A DNA stretch of 64,000 nt from Cyclina sinensis (GCA_012932295.1 JAAONU010000001.1:27008550-27072549); one strand, 5' to 3'; shown: positions 1 to 11,421, numbered from the stretch's first letter. A program made the numbers and translations. Notes: generated by a model from the letters alone, not told the origin.

Positions 1-419
1 GAATTTCTTTTTTTAAGCAAAGTTCATTCCCTTGACAAAGTTTTTTACCAAAGCTCAATGACTGAAAAATACCGAGATTCTGAAAAATGTTGGTTGATTT
101 GGCTATACCTGTGCCCATAAATCCATTGTTTTCTTCGTCAAAGTGTTTCCTGTGCTAAGACACTTAGATAATTATCCTATTAGTTCGATATAGGCCTTTA
201 AACGGCGCATGGTGCTGCCGAGGTGAGCTTGAGCAAACGTTGATGACGGCAATGATTCAGATAGATTTTCTTTCATCATCAGTGACTGTAGACTGGCTCC
301 TTGAATACATATAAATGAAGTTTGAAAAGACAAGGGTTATTAATAACAACAACTACCAGCGTTTTGTCAAAATCAAACCAGCAGAAAGTTAGGGTAAATT
401 CTAACTGTCGTGTTTTAGA
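1..419. other. Upstream intergenic sequence, nothing recognised
   Basis: AT-rich non-coding DNA. I see no open frame with protein-like composition, no tandem repeat and no clear transposon end before the terminus at about 420. Confidence 0.5.
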
Positions 420-1978
420 AACAAGACATGCCCACGGGCAAAATGTCGAGCCCGCTCGTCTTAATTCAAACCTGAACGTATAAGCTTCAGATTAGGGAGA
501 AAGATGTATGCATAGGTGAGATGTGCGCAACACATCTTCTTTATACCCAAGGCAAAATCTTGACATTGCATCATGTTAGGTGAACTTGACCTCTGACCCG
601 GTGACCTGGTTCATGTGCATGACACGAAGTCTCATGATGAACATTTGTCCCTAAAAAACTCAATTCATGTTATTTGAAAATTCCTCCATGCACGAAGAAG
701 TTATGGCATTCACAAGTTTGGACGCACGCACACACACACACACAAAAACACTGAAAAGCCATTTTGACAACTATGTCGAGCTCAGCGCAAGCGGGCTCGA
801 CAAAAATCCTCTGACCACTAAGCAAGATACAGCGGGGACAAACAATTTTGATATTTTTATTTGACCTTTTACCTCTTGTGACCTTGACCTTCATTTTGCG
901 CAAGACAACTCAACTCACCATGGAGAACATTTGTTATAAGTTATATTAAAATCCATCCATGTATGTAGATGTCATACTCACAAATGAATGTTTAAATTTC
1001 TTATTTGACCTTTGACCCTGAAGTAAGACTTTGACCTTTACCACAGACACTATGGAGAACATTTGTCCCAAGTTTTATTAAATACCCGCCACGCATGTTG
1101 AAGTTACGCTCCGGACACGGGTTTTGAGCCGACCCTCCAAGTGTGACCTTGACCTTTGAGCGGCTGACCTGGGTTTTGCGTGTGTCACACCACCCTGTCA
1201 TGCTGAACATTTGTATCAAACTATTTTGTAATCCTTCAAAGAATGAGCAAGATATAGACCGGACAAATCTAGACGGACGGACGGACTGACTGACGCACAT
1301 ACACCAAACCGCCAAAAGTGAAAAGCAGCGACTAAGTCGACCTCGCCACAAGTGGGCTCAACAATTTCAAAATCCTCTGACCACTAAGCATAATACCTTA
1401 AAGCATAAGCAAAATAGAGCGCCAACAAACAAATTTTAATATTTATATTTGATCTTTGACCTCTTGTGGCCTTGACCTTCATTTTGCGCAAGACAACTCA
1501 ACTCAACATTGAGAACATTTGTGCTAAGTTATATTAAAAACCATCCATGTGTATAGAAGCTATACTCGCAAATGAATGTTTTATTTTGTTATCTGACCTT
1601 TGACCCCTAAGTGTGTCCTTGACCTTTGCCACAGACTCCTGAATTTTTCGCACGCCACTCCGCCTTACTATGGTGAATATTTGTCCCGAGTTATATTAAA
1701 ATCCCTCCATGCATGTAGAAGTTACGCTCCGGACACGGGTTTCGCGCTGACCCCCAAGTGTGACCTTGACTATTGAGCGGCGGACCTGGGTTTTGTGTGC
1801 GAAACAGCACCCCATAATGGTGAACATTTGTACCAAATTATTTTGTAATCCTTCAAAGAATGAGCAAGATATAGACCGGACAAATCCAGACGGACGCACA
1901 TACGGACGCATATACACCGAACTATACGCCAAAAGTGGCGACTAAGTCATGCTCACCGGTAGCGGGCTCGACAAAAAA
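420..1978 (-). mobile_element. Concatemer of pearl/Helentron-like elements: three 5' ends, one 3' end
   Basis: Read on the minus strand, the left edge (420-445) is a 3' terminus: the hairpin TGCCCGTGGGCA followed by CTTG and TT. Three palindromic 5' termini, of the form GTCGAGC..GCGGGCTCGAC, lie at about 776-802, 1337-1363 and 1947-1974. The two segments after 803 repeat each other with a period of about 566 bp (the block at 803 recurs at 1369). Internal sequence is rich in TGACCTTGACCTT and GACGGACGGACGG. A CA microsatellite lies at about 729-743. Small open frames here are not gene-like. Confidence 0.6.
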
Positions 1979-2068
1979 ATCAAGCGACTCGTGGAATCTG
2001 TGAGCTGACTTCATTTTACCCCATTGGAAAGCTCTTACCTGAATGGATAAATAAGTCCCTGTTTAAAA

Positions 2069-2838
2069 CAAGATGCCCACGAACAACATGTCGAACCCGC
2101 CGGTTGTCAAAAGGACATCGTGATAGCCTTGCAGAGTTTTGCCCATTGTACATTGCATTTCTGCTTAATGTCCCTTATCACAGCGTTAAGTTTCAACAAA
2201 GGTCCCTAAAAAATGAGAAATGCTCTAAAAATGAAGAAAAAAACTCCTACCCCCCCCCCCCCCCGCCAAAAAAAAAAACAAAAACAAAACAACACAAAAA
2301 CAACAACATCAAAAACAACAACAAAGGGAATTAATTTAAAATCTAAGCCAGGCAGAGTTATGGGTTCTGTACTTTGCACTTCTTCTAATTGTCCTCGATC
2401 TCTGTGTGGAGTTTCAACAAAGACCCTCGTATAATTATTGAGTTTTCCTCCGTACAAAAAAATCAATAAAGGGAAATAGTTATAGAAATAAATAAGGCAG
2501 AGTTATGGTTCTTGTACAGTGCACTCCATATCACCAAAATCTATCTACTGACGAAGTTTCAAGTCTGTGGCTTTTATACTTTCAGAGAAATTATCCAGAC
2601 AAAATTTATATTTAAACATGTCACTGTGACCTTGACCTTCAAGCTAAGGATGCGGGTCTTGTGCGTGACACGCCGTCACATCAAGGTAAATAAAAGTGTC
2701 AATGTATTTAAAAATTCTTCCATGCATGGAACAATTTTTGGCCGGACAAGCAATTCCGGACGGACGTACTAACGTGCACACATACACCGAACTGCCATTG
2801 TGGCGGTTAGGTCGAGCTCACCGCAAGCAGGCTCGACA
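2069..2838 (-). mobile_element. Second copy of the GTCGAGC-terminal pearl-like family
   Basis: The left end repeats the AACAAG + GCCCAC + TGTCGA plan of the element at 420. The right end carries the GTCGAGCTC..GCAGGCTCGAC palindrome at about 2810-2838. Between them are TGACCTTGACCTT and GACGGACG blocks and a low-complexity C-run/A-rich tract (about 2249-2325). No coding capacity is evident. Confidence 0.55.
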
Positions 2839-2842
2839 AAAA

Positions 2843-3300
2843 TAATAACTGATGATAATCTCACATCTGCGATCTTACTGAACATTTCTGTGATCATGTG
2901 TTGTATTGTGCCTTTGACCTTAAATGTCCGTAAATATAAACAAATAAACAATGACTCCAGAAGTCGTTTGCAAACGAGCAGTTTTCAAGGTTAAAATAAA
3001 TCTTCATTTTTTAATACCGCTACATAGATATAGTATTTCATAGAATGATTAAATATAAAAGCGTTTGGTTTTCAGTATTTAAATAAAGTCATGTTAACCG
3101 AGTCATGTCTCTTTTTGTTGAACCTTCAAGCTACAACTGATTCTTGCACATATTCGCCGAATTTGAACATTTATAAGTTTTATAGAGATACCTTTTTTTT
3201 TCTAGATTACTGACTACCGGAAGTTTCTGTAAATGACAAATTCGGTAAATTGATCTGATACACCATGGCTTAATGTGTGTCATATCACATTTACATTTGA
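2843..3300. other. Non-coding spacer, nothing recognised
   Basis: AT-rich sequence between the pearl-like element and the TACG-rich duplication. I see no repeat ends, exons or RNA genes. Confidence 0.4.
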
Positions 3301-4240
3301 CAGGGTCGCTGTGCGAGAACTTCGTCTACGATTTTCCGTGCGGTTTTAGGGGCGTCGTAGGTTTCTACGGGTTATGGCGTTTGTGTATACGAGTATTGTG
3401 CGATTTTGTACTGGACAAATCCGTACGGAGGTTGCGGGAAGATTGCAATTTCAGTGCAGTCAAGACAAAATTCCTACGCAGCTCGTACGAAACCCGTGCG
3501 GCTTCCGTGCAGAGGCTGTACGGAGATGATAGTATCATTCGGGCGATTTCACGGATACAGCATGGGGCACGGCAACTTTGCGATAACTGTGGGAGGGCTG
3601 TACAAATGCTTCACGAATCCACGATCTCCGAACGATGCCCGTACGGGTATTGTGCTATGCTAGTTACGATATGTCTTCGGGATACGGGCTTACGATTTTT
3701 TTTTAATTTGAATATTTTTTTAGACAAAATCGTAGAGCATCGTAGGCTGCTACGGCCGTTACGGCATATGTGTTTACATTGTATACGAGTAGCCTATCGT
3801 GCAATTTTTGTACAGGATAAATCCGTACGGAGGCTGCACGGAGATTGTAAAGGTCGCGTAATTTCAGTGCAGTCACTGCAAGCTTCCTACGGAAATCGTA
3901 CGAAACCCGTGCTGCTTCCGTGCAGAGGCTGTATGGAGATGATAGTATCATTCGAGCAATTTCACGGATACCGCATGGGGAACCTAGCGGCAGCCTTGTG
4001 ATAACTGTGCGAGGGCTGTACAAATGTCTCACGAATCCACAATCTCCGTACGATTTTTTGTGTGCAAAATGTCAACCGAAAATAGTGCGTTTACTGTACA
4101 ACCATAGCGCGGCATCCGAAGGATGTCTGTGCGGGTATTGTGTAATGCTATTTACGATATGTCTTCGGGATACAGGTTTACGATTTTTTAACGTTTGTAT
4201 AATTTTTTTTTATACAAAATCGTAGAGCATCGTAGGTTGC
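3301..4240. repeat. Two-copy tandem duplication of a TACG-rich unit
   Basis: Blocks recur in order: TCCGTACGGAGG at about 3419 and 3821, the block around ATGATAGTATCATTC at about 3525 and 3940, TTACGATATGTCTTCGGGA at about 3664 and 4152, and AAAATCGTAGAGCATCGTAG at about 3726 and 4215. Spacing is about 402 bp in the first part and 488 bp later, so the second copy has gained roughly 86 bp near 4050-4130. The unit is full of CGTACG/TCCGTACGGA palindromes and has higher CpG content than its surroundings. Open frames in several overlapping registers are a composition effect. Confidence 0.65.
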
Positions 4241-5039
4241 TTAATGTAGGCAACTGATATCTGTTTACCGATTTTATTCTTCTTTTATTTTAAATATTTT
4301 TAGTTTTCTAAAGATCTAGTGACCAGCAGTACTCTGAATTCCATTACTACCATTGAAATTGAAATTAAAACGCAGGAATATTAAATGAAAGTAAAACAGC
4401 AAGCTTTAGATACACATGTCTTATTAACTTATGACAATTTCTGTTTTTCAAATCTGTGAGTTAAAACATGTTTTCTATGCAACTAACTCTACGACGAGGA
4501 ATAGCCAGCCGTTATTAATAATAAAATCGGCCGCTTATGCAATTTTGTTTGTGAATAACTACAATATATTACCGATGCCTTCCAACCATCTTGGATTTTT
4601 TCTAACGTTAAAGAATTCAACTGAAAACAAATCAAAGGAACAGCCTAAACTAGTAACTAGTCCAAATATTGGACGTCTTTATCGTATTCATATATTTATC
4701 TTTCACATTTCTGTTTTTTCACGAATAAATGGTGGATTTTTAAGACAGCAATTAATCTAAGTTCTCTCATTGTCAATATTTCAATTTCCCCCTTTCTTAC
4801 TAGAATGCCGTCCTACTGATTCATTTCATTGAAGTAGACCTATTTGTATTAAATATGGACTTTTCACATTTTAGCAGTCTTTGTGTGCAGGATTTTTTAA
4901 AAATAGACTGGTAGCTAAAGGATATGTAAGAACATTTATTAATCTGCGCTTTTGCTCTCCCGACCTTTCTTGTGGTGACAATTTTCTTTTCCGGTGTTTT
5001 TCGATACACAAAATTGAGTCACTGTCTAAATTATCTCCC
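4241..5039. other. Unique-looking AT-rich 5' flank
   Basis: No transposon termini or tandem repeats are visible. If the gene has a distal non-coding first exon it could lie here or further upstream, but nothing marks it. Confidence 0.35.
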
Positions 5040-5262
5040 TTCATAACCTCTCCTAATGTGTCACGTGACTCCACCGATTCATTCAAAGGCGGGCGTCGGC
5101 CCGAATAGTACTTTAAGATAATGAACGTTTAGCTTGAAACTACGGAATTTATGTATAGCTCGTTCTAGGATATTTGTATTGCGGAATTATCTTTCTATCT
5201 GTAACACGTGGATATACTATTTTTTACGATTTGTGCGCATTGTTATTTACTTTGAAATTTAG
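5040..5262 (+). promoter_or_regulatory. Possible proximal promoter of the myosin gene
   Basis: A perfect 10-bp palindrome with an E-box core, GTCACGTGAC, lies at 5060-5069. A GC-box-like GGCGGGC lies near 5088 and a second CACGTG at 5205-5210, in an otherwise AT-rich stretch just upstream of the first coding exon. No TATA box is clear. Alternatively the TTTAG at 5258-5262 is a splice acceptor and the true promoter lies farther away. Confidence 0.25.
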
Positions 5263-5286
5263 GTGACCAGTTTGGGTATTTTCAAA

Positions 5287-5643
5287 ATGGCGGCTGAAGA
5301 TCCTTTTTTCGGAATGAATGCTCAGGAAATGAAATATTTGGCGATTGATAGGAATAGGATCAATGATCCTATGATCCAGGCAGATTGGGCATCCAAGAAA
5401 TTAATATGGGTGCCGCACGAAGTTCATGGTTTTGTTGCTGCAAGTATTAAGACGGAAGTAGGGGATGAAATAGAAGTCCAGGTAGAAGAATCAGGAAAGA
5501 GAATGAGATTTCATAGGGATGATTGCCAGAAGATGAATCCTCCAAAGTTTTCAAAAGTTGAAGACATGGCAGAGCTGACCTGTTTAAATGAGGCTTCAGT
5601 TCTTCACAATTTGAAAGACCGTTATTATTCTGGCCTAATCTAT
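5287..5643 (+). CDS. MYH10: Non-muscle myosin II heavy chain, coding exon 1 (residues 1-119)
   Basis: This is the start of an actin-based ATPase motor that forms bipolar filaments in cell contractility and cytokinesis. I chose ATG 5287 (AAAATGGCG, good Kozak context). The upstream in-frame codons from 5263 would start with GTG and follow TTTAG, so they may be 5' UTR after a splice acceptor. The exon encodes an acidic start, then the SH3-like N-terminal subdomain (about residues 37-88, around [13 protein letters not shown]), then [16 protein letters not shown] and DRYYSGLIY. It ends in phase 0 at TAT|GTGAGT, the usual boundary in animal non-muscle myosin II genes. Vertebrate smooth-muscle myosin is closely related. 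The NMII call rests on this exon with exons 2-4. Confidence 0.95.
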
Positions 5644-5913
5644 GTGAGTACCAAAAGACAAAATTTCTGTTAACATTTTTATTTGAAAAACTTCAGACAT
5701 CATATCAATAATCTGACTGCAAATTTGAGGCTCAACTGAGTTTACACTAATAAAAGTAAATTTGAAATTGAATTTGCAAATTCTTTTCTGGTCCATGATT
5801 ATGGGGTTCATGTGAAAGTCATACCCAAATTTAGTAATTGTCGATTGACAATCTTCTTGTCTAAAACTGCTAAGCCCAGAAGTCTGAAATTTGGTGGGTA
5901 GCATTGTCTAGTG

Positions 5914-6311
5914 CATCGTCGGAAACCCACGTTCGATCCATTCTGTTTCACTCTATTTATCTACCGTGGGACAATTGGCTGGTAAAATTTCGTACTCATT
6001 AACAATTCATTACCTACTTTCATTGGTTTCCGTAAGATTTCCCTTGCGGAATCTCAGCCAGTGAAATTAATTGTTACAATTTGCCTTCCGCGCCTATGTT
6101 TAAATCCTGGGAAATACGTCTTTTTTAAGTGACTTGTCATTATGCCTACCCTCCACACTGAAGAGTGTCTATTTGTAATGCGGCACCTCATTCGGCGAAG
6201 AGTTACATCCCTTTGCTAATAAATATTCATGAAAACAAATAATCAGCAGTCAATTATCCCACGGTACATAATGTAGTTGTGCGGAATATGTACCGGGGGT
6301 CACCGACGATG
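5914..6311. mobile_element. Mutator-like non-autonomous element with 9-bp target duplication
   Basis: The ends are inverted: left CATCGTCGGAAACCCACG, right (reverse complement) CATCGTCGGTGACCCCCG. The 9-bp sequence TGTCTAGTG flanks both sides (5905-5913 and 6312-6320). The flanks joined without the insert restore the common pearl-like core phrase (GCATTGTCTAGTGGAC..) seen elsewhere in the window, for example near 15565. A 9-bp duplication fits Mutator-like elements. No transposase is encoded in 398 bp. Confidence 0.7.
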
Positions 6312-7866
6312 TGTCTAGTGGACGTCTACCATGTTTGTTCAAAGAATGTCCCTGGGGTCACTATTCGCCCTGCCCCAGGAGTCACAAGTTTTACCTAACA
6401 ATATAGACATACCTGCCATGCGTCCCGGATCGTCCAGGATTGTCCCGTAAATCGAGTCCCGGAAAGACACCCGGTGTCCTGGAGAACATGAAAAATGCGC
6501 ATACCATTGATCAGGCCAGTCAGTTTTTTGACACGCCCCTAATTCTTAAATTATTCGTTATGTTAATATGCTCCGGTTCGGCGAATACACCGCATGTCAT
6601 TGATAACCAATTAACAAATGACAGCTATCGGCTATCGGTTTATTGACTAGCATTAATTAATTTGTAAGATATCTGCCCCTTTCAAAGACTGTCGCCGCGG
6701 TAATTGGTGTTAATAGAGATGCTACTTTAAAATTAATGCAAATGCGCGTCGACCTTGCCGACAAAGACTATTATTTTTAAATCATTAACTTGTTTGTGGT
6801 TTGTTTGCTGTCATTGGAATTTGGTATCAATAGAGATGCTGCTTAAAATTAAACTGAGTTTTTCACATAACTGTCCGACAAAGAAAAGGTAAGTTTAAAA
6901 GGTAGTCATAATGAATATTGTAATGTTTGATCAAATCACGCCGATACTTGTAACACGAAGCATAGACGACGCTGTCATCAAACACTTGTGATTCAGCTTG
7001 AATTCGAGTTTATGATGTTAATTTATTAATGGTACACAGTTATTATTTTATGATAACTGGTATGAAACTGATGTATATTTGAAACACGTGCACGGCTTTT
7101 CCATCCAAAAACAGCCCATCCAATTTTGTGTACTGCCAATGGTGGGGCATTAAAAGTATTATATTCATATAATATGAATAGTTGTATCTCCCAGAAAATC
7201 GGCTCAAATACTGGAAATTTGATATCAAAATCCCGGAAATGGCCAGAATAATTATGGCAGGTATGCAATATAGAAGAAAATATTTTAAAAATCTTCTTGT
7301 CTGAAACCACAAGACCTAGAGTTTTTAAATTTGGCTTGAAGCATTGTCTTGTGGACCTCTACCAAATTTGTTTAAATTATTTCCCTAGGGTCACTCTATG
7401 CCCCACCCGAGGGGTCACAAGTTTTACTTAGCAATATAGAAGAAAATTTTTAAAAAACTTGTCTGAAACCACAAAGCCGAAAGTTTTAAAATTTGACATG
7501 TAGCATTGTTTAGTTGACCTGTCCTTCCAAGTTTGTTCAAATTATGTCCCTAGAGTCACCTTTGGCCTCACTTGAGGGGTCACTTGTTTAACATAGAAAT
7601 ATAGAGGAAATATGTTCTTGTCTGAAACTGCTACCAGTGCTATGCCGAGAGTAGTTGGTTTAAACAGCGAAATGAAGATTTAATGTCTAAATGGGCAAAA
7701 TGGAGATTTTCAGGCTAGATAAAGACAAAAAAAAAAGTACGAATAAATGTCACTTCGACCAATGTTTTCAGGCTCATATAATAAAGAAGATCAACAGCAA
7801 AAAGGAGAAAAATACAATAAACTTTCTAATGTTGAAAATGTTAAATTCCCATCTGAAATCATTATA

Positions 7867-8920
7867 CAGTACATGCCACGTGGAACTCACATTTTCCACT
7901 TTTTTGTGCAGACGTGGAAAAAGAAATATCCCCCGCCACAACGAGGAAAAAGACGGACGTCCTCGATGTCTCGACATCGCGAAATATCTTGGCTATAGTT
8001 AATGACCAACGGGAAATTAATTAGGATCATAACTCACCTGGATAAGCTGAACATTAAATGAAACGACAGTTACGAAACTGTGCATTTTACGTCTACCAGT
8101 TATGTGACATTTGGTAAAATTAAAACCAAACTTCAAATACATATGCTGTGTAGGTTTATTGTGTTCTTCTGTCATTGAAATTTTGAAAACCATTGTAATT
8201 ACCTAGCAAAATCAATCAATATTTTTTGCCAAGTGCCTAGACGATACCGATGTCGCAGTAGGGTTTACATGTTGTATGTTTTCTTTAAATAGGAAAGCAG
8301 TTTAAACACATCGCAATCGGAAACCAGTCAGTTTATTTTCTGAAAATACAGTCAGCTGTTTCAAAGCAATTGCTTTGAATTGTCATTATTTGCCTTAACA
8401 AATAGGAGCATTCGTAAACAAATGCATCAGAATGAGAGTTTATACATTTATTTGATATTTTTAAAGCGTTGAATCCGCCAAAATGCTTGTAATCGGGAAC
8501 TGTGGCGTGGCCGAGTTGTTAACGCGTCGGACTAGTAGTCAAAGGATTGCTAGCCGCATGGGTTCAAACCCAGTCAGGGGCATGCCGTTGTTTCCTTGAG
8601 CAAGAAACTTTGCACTCATTGCTTAGTACTGGTTGGTTCCAGGAACGGATTCGAGAGTGTATCTATAAGCTAAAAAGCTTCCTACACAATCGAACTAAAA
8701 TGAATTTGGTATAAACTAATCGGGAACTGTGAGAGCCTCAAAATCAATTATTATACCTGTGAAAATGTTCGCGGAACCATTTAGCGGACGTCCGCCGCGA
8801 TATTTGGTGACCATGTTCGCCGTGGGGGTCCTCGAAATGCGGCGGATTTGGTCTCGTTTTACGGAATGGGTAGTCTGCGACGACCTCGAGGAAAGCGAGA
8901 GTTCCTCCTGGCGCATACTC
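7867..8920 (+). mobile_element. MITE copy A (TA-duplicating), carrying a SINE
   Basis: It starts CAGTACATGCCACGTGG after TA (7865-7866) and ends with a decayed inverted counterpart, AGTTCCTCCTGGCGCATACT. Without the SINE and one duplicated target it is 827 bp, against 826 bp for copy B, which aligns to it in inverse orientation along its whole length. There is no transposase frame. TIR plus TA duplication suggests the Tc1/mariner superfamily. Confidence 0.75.
8505..8716 (+). mobile_element. tRNA-derived SINE nested in MITE A
   Basis: It is flanked by a perfect 15-bp target duplication, TAATCGGGAACTGTG, at 8490-8504 and 8717-8731. The head resembles a Ser/Leu-type tRNA: A box TGGCCGAGTTG (8508-8518) and B box GGTTCAAACC (8561-8570), a split RNA polymerase III promoter. 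The anticodon stem does not pair well, so this is not a functional tRNA. The body after 8585 (CCTTGAGCAAGAAACTTTGC) resembles central blocks of some metazoan SINE superfamilies, from memory. Long duplications of this size indicate LINE-driven retrotransposition. Confidence 0.85.
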
Positions 8921-9260
8921 ATGTTATCAGTGAGTGGCTTACATACATTTGAAACATCATTGTTATTAGAGTATATCATTATTTCTGTTCTCCATTTTGC
9001 TGTTGATCGTCTTCATTTCGCCTTAGAGCATGAAAGTCAACACCTTTGCTATTAGCAGCTAAACATGAAGAAATTTAGTCATTTTAGTTACATGTTATCA
9101 TTGACGATAACAATCAAAGCATAACAAATGCAATAAAATTTGATGATAAGATCTGAGGATAATCAAAAACCAAATAGTTGAGACTAAATACCGACATTGG
9201 TCCGTTATGATACCGGAATGAACTTTGGCAAATTCATCAGCAAATATTCTCGTTTAGATA

Positions 9261-10086
9261 CAGTACGTGCCAGGAGGAACTCTCGTTTTCCTCGAGGTCG
9301 TCGCGGACTACCCATTCCTTAAAACGCGACCAAATCCGCCGCATTTCGAGGACGACCGCCGCGGACATGGTCACCAAATATCGCAGCGGACGTCCGCTAA
9401 ATGGTTCCGCGAACTTTTTCACAGGTAAGAATTGACGTATCGAGGCTCACAAAGTTCCTGATAACACGCATTTCGGCGAATTTTACGCTTTAAAATATCA
9501 TTTAAATGTATAAAACTCTCATAAAACTCTCATTCTGATTCATTTGTTTACGAATGCTCGTATTTGTTAACGGAAGGAATGACAATTCAAAACCGAAAGT
9601 AATCGTTTCTCGGAACAGCTGACCCTATTTTCAGAAAATAAATTGACTGGTTTTCGATTTACACGTGTTAAAACTGCTTTGCTATATTTAAAGAAAACAT
9701 ACAACATGTAAACCCTACTGCGACATCTGCATCGTCTATGCGCTTGACAAAATTATTGATCGATTTTGCTATACAATAACGAGCGTTTTCAACGACGGAA
9801 ACACAGCAAATGTATGAGAAATTTTGGTTTTAATTTTACCAAATGTCACATAATTGGCAGACTTAAATTGCACAGTTTCATTACGGTCATTTCATTAAAT
9901 GTTCAGCTTATCCAGGTGAGTTATGACTCTAATTAATTTCGCGCTGGTCGTCAAATATCGCCGAGATATTTCGCGATGTCGAGACATCGAGGAAATCAGT
10001 TTTTTTCCTCGATGTCGCGGCGGATATTTTTTTTTCCGCGTCCGCGAAATAAAGCGGAAAATGTGAGTTCCTCCTGGCGCGTACTG
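9261..10086 (-). mobile_element. MITE copy B, inverted relative to copy A
   Basis: It is bounded by TA (9259-9260 and 10087-10088). TIRs are CAGTACGTGCCAGGAGG on the left and CAGTACGCGCCAGGAGG on the right, one mismatch in the first 22 bases. The interior is the reverse complement of copy A. Subterminal parts hold further short palindromes such as CCTCGATGTC..GACATCGAGG. No coding capacity. Confidence 0.8.
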
Positions 10087-10109
10087 TATCGGGAATTTCA
10101 TTTTGATTG

Positions 10110-10246
10110 GGATTTTTTTTAAAGATTGGGAATCAAAGCATATTTGCCATTGTGAATGGGTCCATAACTGCTGGTCAGATTAACACTGCCTGTTGGATTT
10201 TGATGACAGTTGGAAGACGCATGCTTTTTTCAAAAACAGTCTCTAG
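10110..10246 (+). mobile_element. 3' fragment of a CTAG-terminating repeat family
   Basis: It ends in an AGAC..GTCT hairpin around TTTTTTCAAAAAC followed by TCTAG and TT. The same terminus recurs at about 26096-26125. The 5' limit is unclear. Confidence 0.45.
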
Positions 10247-10475
10247 TTATTAACTATTATCACTTTAAACGCAAGTGAGTTGCCACATGTGCCATGTTGT
10301 AGCACTTGTAGTGGTCCATTGGAAAAAGATGAAGGAATATACTTAAAGCCCTTTATTTGTAGCATTGTAATGTAATAACGTGCTTTTGATTTTATTCTGT
10401 AACTTTAATCAAAACTAAATACTGTTTCTTTGTTTTTATAGGCAGTACCCTAGCACTTGTATGTTCATGTTTCAG

Positions 10476-10632
10476 ACTTACTCTGGCTTGTTTTGTGTGG
10501 TAGTTAACCCTTACAAGAGATTGCCAATTTACACAGAAAAGGTGATAGAGTTGTATAAAGGCAAGAAACGTCATGAAGTACCACCCCATGTGTTTGCCAT
10601 CACAGATTCGGCTTACAGGAGCATGCTGCAAG
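10476..10632 (+). CDS. MYH10: Non-muscle myosin II heavy chain, coding exon 2 (residues 120-172)
   Basis: It begins ACT TAC TCT after TTTCAG, giving [19 protein letters not shown], which contains the purine-binding loop NPYK/R that contacts the ATP adenine. It continues with [20 protein letters not shown] and RSMLQ and ends in phase 1 at CAAG|GTTGGT. Its length of 157 bp equals the corresponding vertebrate NMII exon as I remember it. The wording ([21 protein letters not shown]) is non-muscle rather than striated-muscle type. The frame joins exons 1 and 3 without a break. Confidence 0.95.
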
Positions 10633-11421
10633 GTTGGTAGTTGAGATCAGTTAATAAAATGAAAGTTCGTTTGTGACAGGTCTGCTGCTGTCCTTACTGT
10701 AAACAGTACAAGGTTTTTGTTACGATAATCTTAAGTTGTCTTATTTCTTGTGAAATGTAGTCATAGAATTTAAATCTTAATCTATATTTTACAGCTGTAT
10801 TTGACCCAAGTTTTGAAAATCTCATTGAATTGTTTTGAAGACAGCTTACGTAATTTGCATATGAAAAAAAGGTTGTTGAGGCCTTAGACTTGTGTTTATA
10901 CTGCAGTAAGTACTCGGCCTTTCTGCTGCTAATCTATTTATTCTAAAACCTAAAAATTGACTTTTCTGTTTTTCACCTTATAGCCTTTATTTATTGACTG
11001 ATATCTCACCGTCGGATACCCACGGTTGATTATTACATTTATCAAACTGTGGGAAAAATGAATCAATTTGTGTCGATATATTGTAACAAGTGCCTAAATA
11101 TCGACCGATGAAATCGCGTTTAACAAAACTGATACTCTTCAATGGAGAGGGTAGAAAACTATCAGAAACAAATTGGCTGCGCCCATGGCGAAAAACCTGT
11201 TTCGCGTTTCTTGCCAATATAAAAGGCAAAAACTATCGACAACTCAATTCTTCGACAAGCAAAGACCACTATAGTGATATTTTACCTAGTATTAACATTT
11301 CTCCCACATTTTCAATTTTGAACTTTTCAAAAACAGAATTAAACATGTCGTCTATGGTTGCTGCCATCTTGTCTGTAATACCAAATGTCATATAGAATGT
11401 GCGTTTTGATTGGTTTTTATA

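Larger units (their letters stand above)
5644..10475 (+). other. Intron 1 (4.8 kb), repeat-rich
   Basis: It contains fragments of the AGCTCACC-type pearl-like core (about 5690-5913, 6312-6410 and 7270-7680), a Mutator-like insertion, two inverted MITEs with a nested SINE, and a CTAG-terminating element fragment ending at 10246. About 6410-7260 shows nothing recognisable. The donor is GTGAGT and the acceptor TTTCAG. Confidence 0.8.

Noticed and set aside
3273..4001. A 242-codon open frame on the + strand, the longest in the window
   Set aside because: It runs through the TACG-rich tandem duplication, is open in several overlapping registers, has no ordered domain-like sequence and is a composition effect.
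5263..5286. Upstream in-frame extension of exon 1 beginning GTG
   Set aside because: A GTG start is not expected in an animal gene. The ATG at 5287 in AAAATGGCG context fits the family's N-terminus.
8503..8590. Functional tRNA gene (Ser/Leu type)
   Set aside because: A and B boxes are present but the anticodon stem does not pair, and the sequence continues into a SINE body with target duplications.
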